Assembly: GCA_030748435.1 (NCBI GenBank)
Contig: JASMLZ010000094.1
Coordinates: forward strand, 1-64,000
DNA: 64,000 bases
Source: Gammaproteobacteria bacterium
Lineage (GTDB): Bacteria; Pseudomonadota; Gammaproteobacteria; Pseudomonadales; Balneatricaceae
Direction of reading: 5' to 3'
Shown: positions 56,235 to 64,000 of the stretch, piece by piece
How positions within the stretch are numbered: the stretch's first letter is position 1
How the letters are laid out: the number at the start of each line of letters is the position of its first letter
Made by a program: the position numbers and the translations under genes
Notes under the pieces: generated by a model
Told to the model about the DNA's origin: nothing
Seen by the model: only the letters and a program-made list of their open reading frames with translations
Databases searched by the model: none

Positions 56235-57323
56235 ATGCAACTTAATAAGATCCCCGCTACCGTCGTCACCGGCTTTTTAGGCAGTGGCAAAACCACCTTG
56301 CTGGCCAATATTATGCGTCAGGCACAAGGCAAACGTATTGCCGTTATTGTCAACGAATTTGGTGAACTGGATATCGACGCCGACCTACTGCGCAACTGCC
56401 CCCTCGACTGTGACGACGACACTCAGACTAAAGGCACGCAACAGGGTATCTACGAGCTGGCTAACGGCTGTATTTGCTGCACCGTGGAAGAAGAGTTTCT
56501 GCCGGTTATGCAGGAACTGGTAAAACGTCGTAATGATATTGATCATATCCTTATTGAAACCAGCGGTCTGGCCCTGCCCAAACCACTGGTGCAAGCCTTT
56601 AACTGGCCTGATATTAAGCAACACTGCACTGTCGATGCGGTGATCACCGTTATTGATGGCCCCGCCGTTGCCGCTGGCCGCTTTGCCCATGATGCTGAAC
56701 AGGTGCAACAACAACGTTTGGCCGATGACAGCCTCAATCATGATCCTGATTTAGCTGAATTACTCGACGACCAGCTAAGTGCAGCAGATTTAGTATTGGT
56801 TGCCAAAAGTGACCTGCTGGATACTGAACAACGCAGCACAGTGGAACAAGTGGTTAGTAACAAGGTACCAGCAGCAGTAAAAACAGCCTATATAGGGCAA
56901 ACCGCCAATGGCCAAAGCGATGCTAATCTGGAGCTGGTTATGGGTTTACAGGCCGCCGCCGAAGAACGCATTAACCATGTACACACCCACCACGATCATC
57001 ACCATGACCATGACCATGAGCACGAACATGCTCACGATCATTTTGACTCCTGTGTAATTAACCTTGGGGAGGTTGATGGTAAGCAGTTGCAAAGCATCCT
57101 GCAGGACCTGTTAGCCCAATACCCCATCTACCGTTGTAAAGGTTTTGCTGCCCTGCCTGGCAAACCCATGCGGCAGGTCTTACAAGCGGTTGGCCAACGT
57201 TTAGAAAGCCATTTTGACCGTCTTTGGCAGACCCATGAACAACGCGGCACCAGTCTGGTATTTATTGGCAAACAGATCAATGCCAAAACCCTGACTGCCG
57301 CCCTGAGCAACGCAGAAGTATAA
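56235..57323 (+). CDS. cobW: CobW GTPase / metal chaperone
   Basis: This is a 362-residue G3E GTPase with Walker A GFLGSGKTTL (about 14-23), the metal-binding CxCC motif GCICCTVEEEF, and VVAKSDLL (NKxD-like). The linker is His-rich (HVHTHHDHHHDHDHEHEH, about 255-272). A CobW C-terminal domain follows. CobW is thought to deliver cobalt, consistent with its place directly before cobN (12-bp gap). The His run could bind cobalt or zinc. Confidence 0.93.
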   Translation: MQLNKIPATVVTGFLGSGKTTLLANIMRQAQGKRIAVIVNEFGELDIDADLLRNCPLDCDDDTQTKGTQQGIYELANGCICCTVEEEFLPVMQELVKRRNDIDHILIETSGLALPKPLVQAFNWPDIKQHCTVDAVITVIDGPAVAAGRFAHDAEQVQQQRLADDSLNHDPDLAELLDDQLSAADLVLVAKSDLLDTEQRSTVEQVVSNKVPAAVKTAYIGQTANGQSDANLELVMGLQAAAEERINHVHTHHDHHHDHDHEHEHAHDHFDSCVINLGEVDGKQLQSILQDLLAQYPIYRCKGFAALPGKPMRQVLQAVGQRLESHFDRLWQTHEQRGTSLVFIGKQINAKTLTAALSNAEV

Positions 57324-57335
57324 AGAAGTTTAATT

Positions 57336-60300
57336 ATGCACCTACTGGCAGCACAACCCGGCGGTTTCGTCGAGGAAGAAGGCATCATCGATCTGGGTCA
57401 GGACCCGGCGCGCATGGTGATGCTGGCAGCTGCCGAGACCAGTCTGGCCATGCTGGCTGACGCCGCGGAACACTTGGCTGACGAACTACCCAGTCTGCGG
57501 TTGGCCAACTGGAGCCACCTGCTAAAACCAGCCGCCTATGACCTGTATGAAGATAAGGTTCTGGCCCAGACACAACTGGTGCTGGTCTCCATGCTAGGTG
57601 GTGCCAGCTATTGGCAATATGGCTTTGAGCGCTTGCAGGCCTGGCAACAGGCCAAACCGGGCCGCCACCTGATTCTGGTGCCCGGTGACGATACCCCCGA
57701 CCCACAATTGGCCGCCGCCAGCAATGTCAGTGCTGACAGTTATAGCAGACTTTGGGCCTATCTGCGCCATGGTGGAGTGAGTAATGGTATTAGCTTGCTG
57801 CGTTATTGCCAGCAACAACTCTTGCAACCCAGCTTGCCAGATACCTGGCACGAGCCCTGTACCTTGCCCCAAGCCTTACTCTACCTGCCAGGCCAAAGCC
57901 AAGCCAGCCTCAGCGACTGGCGCCAGCAGGCACAAGCCAAGGGTATCTCTGGTAAAGCCCCCAGTGTTATTTTGCTGTTTTATCGCAGCCACCTGCAAAG
58001 TGGTAATACGGGCATGTTTGACGGCCTTCTGCAGTGCCTTGAGCAGGCTGGGTTAAACCCTCTGGCTTTGGCTATTACATCGCTTAAAGATCCAACTGCC
58101 AAAGCCTTGCTTAACCATACCATCGAACAGGTCGGTGCCAGTTTGGTAATCAGCAGTCTGGGGTTCGCTAATAATCGCGTTGACGCACCGGATTTAAGCT
58201 CAGCGCCAAGCCATTACCAACTGCCTATCGACAAGGCCATACCGGTACTGCAGCTAGTACTTAGTTCTACTACTCGAGAGGCTTGGCAAGAATTTAAGCA
58301 AGGCTTGCGCTCCAGAGACATTGCCATGCAGGTGGTGTTACCGGAAATGGATGGCAATATACTCACCCGAGCTATTAGCTTTCGCTGCATGGATGAACGT
58401 CTGGAACGTACGCAAATCAGCCTAACCCGATATGTACTGGAGCCCGAGCGGGCAGCTTTTGTGGCGCAACTGGCATGGCGCTACTGCCACCTGCAGAGCC
58501 AGCCCAATCAGCATAAACGCATTGCCCTGGTACTAGCCAACTATCCCACTAAAGACGGCCGCATTGGCAATGGTGTGGGTCTGGATACACCCGCCTCGGC
58601 AGTCAATATATTGCGCGCTCTGGCCCAGTCTGGCTACCCCATTGCCGATATTCCCAAAGACGGTACCAGCTTAATTAAAGCACTACTGCAAGCGGTAACC
58701 AATAACCCCAATACCCTGCATCATTTACCCTGCTGGCAAAGCCTGAGCGTGGATGACTATATGTACCACTTCCAGCACTTGCCAGAAACCAATCAGCAGC
58801 AGATCTGGCAACGCTGGGGAGCACCGCAACAGGACCCCAAATATCGTCAGGGCCGCTTAATGATTGCCGGTATTCGGCTAGGCGAAACCTTTGTCGGTAT
58901 TCAGCCAGCACGGGGTTATAATTTGGACCTAAGTGCCAATTACCATGACCCAGATCTGGTGCCTCCCCACAGCTATCTGGCCTTTTATTTTTGGCTGCGC
59001 CACACCTATCAGGTAGAAGCCTTTATTCATGTCGGTAAACACGGTAATCTGGAATGGCTGCCCGGCAAAGGCGTGGCCCTATCAGATACCTGTTACCCAG
59101 ATATGATACTCGGCCCCATGCCACACTTTTATCCATTTATTGTTAATGATCCGGGTGAAGGTGCACAAGCCAAACGGCGCACACAAGCAGTGATTATCGA
59201 CCATCTAATGCCGCCCATGGCCCGTGCTGAAGCCTATGGAGATATGGCTGCACTGGAGTTGCTGGTGGACGAGCTATATCAAGCCACAGGGCTGGATCAA
59301 GGCCGCGAACAATGGCTACGCCAACAGATTGTTAGCAAACTCGCCAGTAGCCACCTGCAGCAAGAGTTGGGACTTACGACTGATAGTGACGAAGATACCT
59401 TGTTAGCGCAACTGGATGCCTACCTATGCGATATTAAAGAGTCCCAGATTCGCAATGGCCTGCATATTCTGGGACAACTACCAGAGGCGGCAGAATTGGC
59501 CGAAACACTAGTGGCACTGCTACGCTTGCCAAGAGGCGAACAACCCCATGAACAGGGCATCTTGCACAACCTGAGTAATGACTTTGGCCTGCACGGTTAT
59601 GATCCCCTGGAGAGCAAAGTCGCGCCCTGGCAGGGGCCACGACCGGCACCTCTGCTAGCCATAACAGATGCCCCATGGCGCACCAATATGGATACTCGCG
59701 AGCGTCTCGAATTAATGGCCTTACAGATAGTAAGTGAACACCTACTGGGGGATGCTGACATAGCCAGCATAGCTGCCAGCTTACCAGCCACCAGTCAACA
59801 ACTGCAGTACGCCAAACAAGTATTAATGAGCGCCTTAAACACCAGTGCCGAGCAGGAAATTCAAGCTCTGATACAGGGCCTTGGAGGCCGGTCAGTCGCC
59901 CCCGGGCCCAGTGGTGCACCGACTCGTGGTCGACTGGACACCCTACCCACAGGGCGTAACTTTTTCTCTTTAGACAACCGCTCTGTGCCCTCACCTGCAG
60001 CTTGGGCTTTGGGCCAGCTGTCAGCACAAGCACTGATTGAACGACACTTGCAAGAACACGGTGATTTTCCCCAACAGCTGGGCCTCTCTGTATGGGGTAC
60101 GGCCACCATGCGCACCGGTGGTGATGATATTGCCCAGGCCTTTGCCCTGATGGGCATTAAGCCAATCTGGGCGCCCGGATCCCAGCGGGTGATCGATTTT
60201 GAGATTATCCCGGCTATGCAATTGGCGCGTCCGCGAGTCGATGTCACCCTGCGTGTATCCGGTTTTTTCCGTGACGCCTTCCCTAATGTAATGAAGCTTT

Positions 60301-61208
60301 ATGATGCTGCAGTCACGGCCTTGGCTAACTATGATGAACCCGGCACCAGCAATACTATTCGCGCACATATTGAAAGCCGGCAGCAAGCGTTGGAAAACAC
60401 TGGCCTAAGTGCAGAACAGGCTCGGCGCCAAGCCTCCTATCGCGTTTATGGCAGTAAGCCTGGGGCTTATGGGGCTGGTCTGCAGGGCTTGATTGATGAA
60501 CGCTGTTGGCAAGAACGTAAGGATTTGGCAGAAGCCTATATTAACTGGGGTGGCTATGCCTATGGTAACTGGGGGGGTAATTGGGGGAGCGGTAACGGCA
60601 GTGATAACGATAACCAGCACCAAGCTGATGGTATCGCTGCCCACAGTGATTTCCAGCACCGCTTGAGCCAACTGCAAGCGGTGGTACAAAATCAGGATAA
60701 CCGCGAACACGACCTGCTGGACTCAGACGACTACTATCAATTTCAGGGCGGCATGGCCAATGCCGTAAGCCAATTCAGTGGCACTGCACCAGCCATTTAT
60801 CATAGTGACCACAGCAACCCCACGGCGCCCAAAACCCGGACCCTAAAAGAAGAGCTTAACCGAGTATTGCGCGCCCGAGTGCTAAACCCAAAATGGATCG
60901 GGGCCATGCAACGCCATGGCTATAAGGGTGCCTTTGAAATGGCAGCCAGTGTGGATTATTTATTTGCTTATGACGCCACCACTGATCTGATTGATGACTA
61001 TCAATATAAACAGGTTAGTGAAGCTTTAATCTTTAACCCACAAAATCAGCAATTCCTGCTTCAACATAATCCCGCAGCACTGGAAGAAATGGCCGAGCGA
61101 ATGCTGGAGGCCTGCCAGCGCAATATGTGGCAGCAGCCAGGCGAACAAGCTGATAAACTTCAAGATCTACTACTGCATATGGACCAGCAACAGGAACAGG
61201 GCCAATGA
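57336..61208 (+). CDS. cobN: Cobaltochelatase large subunit CobN
   Basis: This 1290-residue CobN/BchH-family protein has [24 protein letters not shown] (about 395-420). The conserved [20 protein letters not shown] is near 570, [17 protein letters not shown] near 970, and [25 protein letters not shown] near 1115. It inserts cobalt into hydrogenobyrinate a,c-diamide with ATP-driven AAA+ partners, here presumably the ChlI/D-type protein at the operon start. A Gly/Asn/Trp-rich insert ([15 protein letters not shown]) near 1080 is unusual. The end overlaps cobQ. Confidence 0.95.
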   Translation: MHLLAAQPGGFVEEEGIIDLGQDPARMVMLAAAETSLAMLADAAEHLADELPSLRLANWSHLLKPAAYDLYEDKVLAQTQLVLVSMLGGASYWQYGFERLQAWQQAKPGRHLILVPGDDTPDPQLAAASNVSADSYSRLWAYLRHGGVSNGISLLRYCQQQLLQPSLPDTWHEPCTLPQALLYLPGQSQASLSDWRQQAQAKGISGKAPSVILLFYRSHLQSGNTGMFDGLLQCLEQAGLNPLALAITSLKDPTAKALLNHTIEQVGASLVISSLGFANNRVDAPDLSSAPSHYQLPIDKAIPVLQLVLSSTTREAWQEFKQGLRSRDIAMQVVLPEMDGNILTRAISFRCMDERLERTQISLTRYVLEPERAAFVAQLAWRYCHLQSQPNQHKRIALVLANYPTKDGRIGNGVGLDTPASAVNILRALAQSGYPIADIPKDGTSLIKALLQAVTNNPNTLHHLPCWQSLSVDDYMYHFQHLPETNQQQIWQRWGAPQQDPKYRQGRLMIAGIRLGETFVGIQPARGYNLDLSANYHDPDLVPPHSYLAFYFWLRHTYQVEAFIHVGKHGNLEWLPGKGVALSDTCYPDMILGPMPHFYPFIVNDPGEGAQAKRRTQAVIIDHLMPPMARAEAYGDMAALELLVDELYQATGLDQGREQWLRQQIVSKLASSHLQQELGLTTDSDEDTLLAQLDAYLCDIKESQIRNGLHILGQLPEAAELAETLVALLRLPRGEQPHEQGILHNLSNDFGLHGYDPLESKVAPWQGPRPAPLLAITDAPWRTNMDTRERLELMALQIVSEHLLGDADIASIAASLPATSQQLQYAKQVLMSALNTSAEQEIQALIQGLGGRSVAPGPSGAPTRGRLDTLPTGRNFFSLDNRSVPSPAAWALGQLSAQALIERHLQEHGDFPQQLGLSVWGTATMRTGGDDIAQAFALMGIKPIWAPGSQRVIDFEIIPAMQLARPRVDVTLRVSGFFRDAFPNVMKLYDAAVTALANYDEPGTSNTIRAHIESRQQALENTGLSAEQARRQASYRVYGSKPGAYGAGLQGLIDERCWQERKDLAEAYINWGGYAYGNWGGNWGSGNGSDNDNQHQADGIAAHSDFQHRLSQLQAVVQNQDNREHDLLDSDDYYQFQGGMANAVSQFSGTAPAIYHSDHSNPTAPKTRTLKEELNRVLRARVLNPKWIGAMQRHGYKGAFEMAASVDYLFAYDATTDLIDDYQYKQVSEALIFNPQNQQFLLQHNPAALEEMAERMLEACQRNMWQQPGEQADKLQDLLLHMDQQQEQGQ

Positions 61209-62713
61209 CTTACCGCAACCCCCATACCCTGATGGTGCAAGGCACCACCTCTGATGCTGGCAAAAGCGTGTTGGTAACAGCCCTGTGCCGCATATTAGCC
61301 CGCCAAGGGCTAAAAGTAGCACCCTTTAAAAGCCAAAATATGGCTCTCAACAGTGCCGTCACCCCCACTGGCGGAGAAATTGGTCGCGCTCAGGCAGTGC
61401 AGGCCGAAGCCTGTTATCTGGCGCCCGATGTACGCATGAATCCTATCCTGTTAAAGCCCAATAGTGATCTGGGTTCACAGGTGATTGTGCGGGGCAAAGC
61501 CATTGGCAATATGAAGGCCGCGGAATATCACAACTACAAGCCTGAATTGCTAAAAGATGTAGTCAGTGCCCACGACGAGTTGCGTCAGGAATTTGATTTT
61601 ATCATCGTAGAAGGTGCTGGCAGCCCAGCAGAAATCAATCTGCGCGAACATGATTTAGCCAATATGGGCTTTGCCGAAGCCGTGGACTGCCCAGTGATTA
61701 TTGTCGCTGATATTGATCGCGGCGGGGTCTTTGCCCATCTGTATGGCACTTACGCCTTATTAAGTGACAGCGAACAACAACGGGTTGAAGGCTTTGTTAT
61801 CAACCGCTTTCGCGGCGACCCGGCCCTATTGCAAGGCGGGCTGGACTGGCTGGAGGCCAAAACCGGCAAACCGGTGTTGGCGGTTTTACCCTACCTGCAT
61901 AACCTGCATATCGAAGCCGAAGATGCGGTTGCCCAACAACAGCTGGATAGCCAAAATCAACAATTAAAAGTGGTGGTACCGGTTTATCCCCGGGCTAGTA
62001 ATCACACCGACTTTGATGCCCTGCGCATGCACCCGCAAGTTGACTGCCAACTACTCAGAGATATTAATCAGTTTCAGGGTGCTGACCTGATAATACTGCC
62101 GGGCAGCAAAAACACCCGTGGTGACTTGGCGTGGTTCAAACAGCAGGGCTGGGATCAGGTGCTGCAGCGCCATTTGCGTTTGGGGGGCAAGGTGATGGGT
62201 ATCTGTGGTGGCTACCAAATGCTGGGGCAATGGGTACATGATCCACATGGTAGCGAGTCGAGCCCCGGCAGCTGTCAAGGCTTGGGGCTATTGGCTATTG
62301 AAACGACCCTGCAGGGAGAAAAACAACTGCGTAATGTGCAGGGCCACTGGGCTGGACTACACGCCGATGATCAGCAAGCGCCTCTGCAAGGCTATGAAAT
62401 TCATGTCGGCAGTACTACTGGCCCGGATACCAAACAACCGCTGGTTTATCTACATACAGCAGGGCAAACGCCCGAACGCCAGCGTGCCGATGGCGCTCGC
62501 AATGCCGATAACACAGTGATGGGATCTTACGTACACGGCATTCTGGATCAATCCGGCCTGCTCGACTCTATTCTTATCTGGGCCGGCGTCGAGACCATTC
62601 AACCCTTCGACTATCAGGCCCACCGAGCCAGTGAAATTGACCGTCTGGCAGATGCTACCGAAGCCGCCCTGCCTGTCAGCAAGCTGCATGAACTGTTAAA
62701 CTGGCCACCATGA
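61205..62713 (+). CDS. cobQ: Cobyric acid synthase CobQ/CbiP
   Basis: The 502-residue protein has the N-terminal P-loop-like [31 protein letters not shown], and [15 protein letters not shown]. The C-terminal amidotransferase has the catalytic Cys in [12 protein letters not shown] and a His in [10 protein letters not shown]. It amidates the b, d, e and g carboxylates of the adenosylated corrinoid. It overlaps both neighbours by 4 bp (ATGA). Confidence 0.95.
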   Translation: MTYRNPHTLMVQGTTSDAGKSVLVTALCRILARQGLKVAPFKSQNMALNSAVTPTGGEIGRAQAVQAEACYLAPDVRMNPILLKPNSDLGSQVIVRGKAIGNMKAAEYHNYKPELLKDVVSAHDELRQEFDFIIVEGAGSPAEINLREHDLANMGFAEAVDCPVIIVADIDRGGVFAHLYGTYALLSDSEQQRVEGFVINRFRGDPALLQGGLDWLEAKTGKPVLAVLPYLHNLHIEAEDAVAQQQLDSQNQQLKVVVPVYPRASNHTDFDALRMHPQVDCQLLRDINQFQGADLIILPGSKNTRGDLAWFKQQGWDQVLQRHLRLGGKVMGICGGYQMLGQWVHDPHGSESSPGSCQGLGLLAIETTLQGEKQLRNVQGHWAGLHADDQQAPLQGYEIHVGSTTGPDTKQPLVYLHTAGQTPERQRADGARNADNTVMGSYVHGILDQSGLLDSILIWAGVETIQPFDYQAHRASEIDRLADATEAALPVSKLHELLNWPP

Positions 62714-63633
62714 TGAGCGCACTATTAAGCACCCTGTTGGCACTACTTCTGGACCATCGTTTGGGAGAGCCGCAACGACTGCACCCCTTAATTGGCTTTG
62801 GCAGCCTGGCGGATGGTCTGGAAAGCTGGCTTAACAACCACCAACGAGCAAAGGCAGCACGCTGGTGGGGTCTGATTGCCTGGGCTCTAGCCGTGTTGCC
62901 ACTCACCTATATGGCCTTTGCCCTTAGCCAGTCTTTGGCTGGCAACTGGTTACTGCACACGCTGGTCAGTGGTGTGGTGCTGTATTTGGCCATTGGCTGG
63001 CACAGTCTGGTGCAACATGCTCAAGAAATATACGAGCCCTTACAAGCGGGGGATTTACCACAGGCGCGTCAGGCCGTCAGTTATATTGTTAGCCGTGATT
63101 GTCAGCACCTAGATGCTCAGGAAGTGGCTACAGCCGCCACCGAATCGGTGCTGGAAAATGGTGCAGATGCCATCTTTGCTGCCCTGTTTTGGTTCCTGTT
63201 AGCCGGTATTCCCGGTGTGGTGCTGTATCGTTTAAGCAATACGCTGGATGCCATGTGGGGTTACAAAAATCAGCGCTTTTTACATTTTGGCTGGGCAGCA
63301 GCGCGCCTTGACGACCTGTTAAACTTTATTCCAGCCAGACTAACAGCGCTTACCTATACCCTGTGTGGTCATCGTGCCACTGCCTGGCGCAGTTGGCGCC
63401 GTCAGGCCGGCACCTGGAAAAGCCCCAATGCCGGCCCGGTGATGGCAGCCGGCGCTGGTGCCTTGCAAGTGCAATTGGGCGGCCCTGCCCCCTACCACGG
63501 AACAATGCAGGAACGCCCACTGTTAGGCGAGGGGGAACCCGCCCAAGCGCAGACTATTGATCAAGCCTGTAAGCTTATTGCTCGTGGTCTGGTGCTATGG
63601 GTATTTATTATTACTGCAGGCAGCTTATGGTAG
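62710..63633 (+). CDS. cobD: Adenosylcobinamide-phosphate synthase CobD/CbiB
   Basis: This 307-residue inner-membrane protein has about four or five helices. Family motifs are [57 protein letters not shown] and [32 protein letters not shown]. It attaches aminopropanol phosphate to cobyric acid. The cobC start lies inside its last codons. Confidence 0.94.
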   Translation: MMSALLSTLLALLLDHRLGEPQRLHPLIGFGSLADGLESWLNNHQRAKAARWWGLIAWALAVLPLTYMAFALSQSLAGNWLLHTLVSGVVLYLAIGWHSLVQHAQEIYEPLQAGDLPQARQAVSYIVSRDCQHLDAQEVATAATESVLENGADAIFAALFWFLLAGIPGVVLYRLSNTLDAMWGYKNQRFLHFGWAAARLDDLLNFIPARLTALTYTLCGHRATAWRSWRRQAGTWKSPNAGPVMAAGAGALQVQLGGPAPYHGTMQERPLLGEGEPAQAQTIDQACKLIARGLVLWVFIITAGSLW

Positions 63634-64000
63634 GCCCATTATTACATGGCGGTGACCTGTATACGGCCAGCCAGATATATGGACACCCCCAGACAGACTG
63701 GCTGGACCTGTCCACGGGCATCAATGTACACAGCTATCCGCTGCCCACCATACCCGCCAGCGCCTGGCAACAACTGCCTTATATCAATCCGCAACTGATC
63801 AAGGCCGCCACAGGCTACTACGGTCGCCAGCAGCTATTGCTTAGTGCCGGCAGTCAGCCGGTGATTGAACTGCTACCCCAAACCTTAACCGCTCTGGGCA
63901 ATCAGGGCCCGGCTTTGTTACCTGCGATTGGCTATCAGGAGCATGCTGCCGCCTGGCGTGAGCAGGGTGATATAACCACTTATCCAGGCCTTGGCAATGA
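63627..64000 (+). CDS. cobC: Threonine-phosphate decarboxylase CobC, partial at window end
   Basis: This ORF is cut by the window edge and is not in the supplied track. The ATG at 63627 overlaps the end of cobD by 7 bp and reads [19 protein letters not shown], then DWLDLSTGINVHSYPLP and LLLSAGSQPVIELLPQTL. It matches the PLP aminotransferase-fold CobC/CobD(Salmonella) proteins that make (R)-1-amino-2-propanol phosphate from threonine phosphate. About 124 codons are visible. Confidence 0.88.
   Translation, partial: MVGPLLHGGDLYTASQIYGHPQTDWLDLSTGINVHSYPLPTIPASAWQQLPYINPQLIKAATGYYGRQQLLLSAGSQPVIELLPQTLTALGNQGPALLPAIGYQEHAAAWREQGDITTYPGLGN

Overview
This is a chromosomal window with moderate GC content from a free-living, probably marine, Gammaproteobacterium. 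The supporting signs are three TRAP-type uptake systems, a cNOR-type nitric oxide reductase remnant, a gamma-type dtd/pip/uvrD neighbourhood, a proteobacterial MaiA/FAH pair and a cobN-type cobalamin operon. An Oceanospirillales-like host is my guess only. I found no tRNA, rRNA, CRISPR array, intact IS or prophage.

Layout. 0.3-2.3 kb: a membrane LTA-synthase/sulfatase-family protein. 2.4-6.8 kb (minus): norB'-norE-norF-norQ-norD, in which norB keeps only its C-terminal half behind a foreign N-terminus and norC is absent. 7.2-21.2 kb (minus): a sugar catabolic regulon made of a DeoR regulator, a TRAP transporter, a MauG/CcpA-like dihaem protein, a YihV-like PfkB kinase, a LacD/YihT-like aldolase, an L-fucose-isomerase-like protein, a Gfo/Idh/MocA protein, an aldose epimerase, a GabD-like aldehyde dehydrogenase and a D-2-hydroxyacid dehydrogenase. 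Together these could form a complete sulfoquinovose (sulfo-EMP type) route as far as sulfopyruvate; the substrate is inferred. A Sel1-repeat gene lies on the opposite strand inside the cluster. 21.4-27.9 kb: an aromatic-acid cluster (MaiA and MarR leftward; VOC protein, fumarylacetoacetase and TRAP rightward). 28-35.2 kb (minus): a TRAP system with an extended large permease, a D-lactate dehydrogenase-type flavoprotein and an RpiR/HexR-type regulator.

35.5-39.1 kb: uvrD, followed by an Rpn-family recombination-promoting nuclease gene and a second, decayed copy of the last 235 bp of uvrD. 39.3-44.1 kb: an O-antigen ligase/PglL-like protein, dtd, proline iminopeptidase and an M24 peptidase. 44.2-64 kb (plus): one long, tightly packed cobalamin operon (chlI/D-like, cobO, cobB, cbiD, cobK, cbiX, cobH, cobL, cobI, cbiG, cobJ, cobM, cobW, cobN, cobQ, cobD, cobC cut by the window end) behind a cobalamin riboswitch. 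The two halves of that riboswitch are separated by about 265 bp bounded by perfect 22-bp inverted repeats.

Most unusual points: the interrupted B12 riboswitch and a dispersed sequence related to its insert; the uvrD 3'-end duplication around rpn; the truncated, chimeric norB; the likely sulfosugar regulon with DeoR operator palindromes; and the presence of both an early (CbiX) and a late (CobN/ChlID) cobalt chelatase in one operon.
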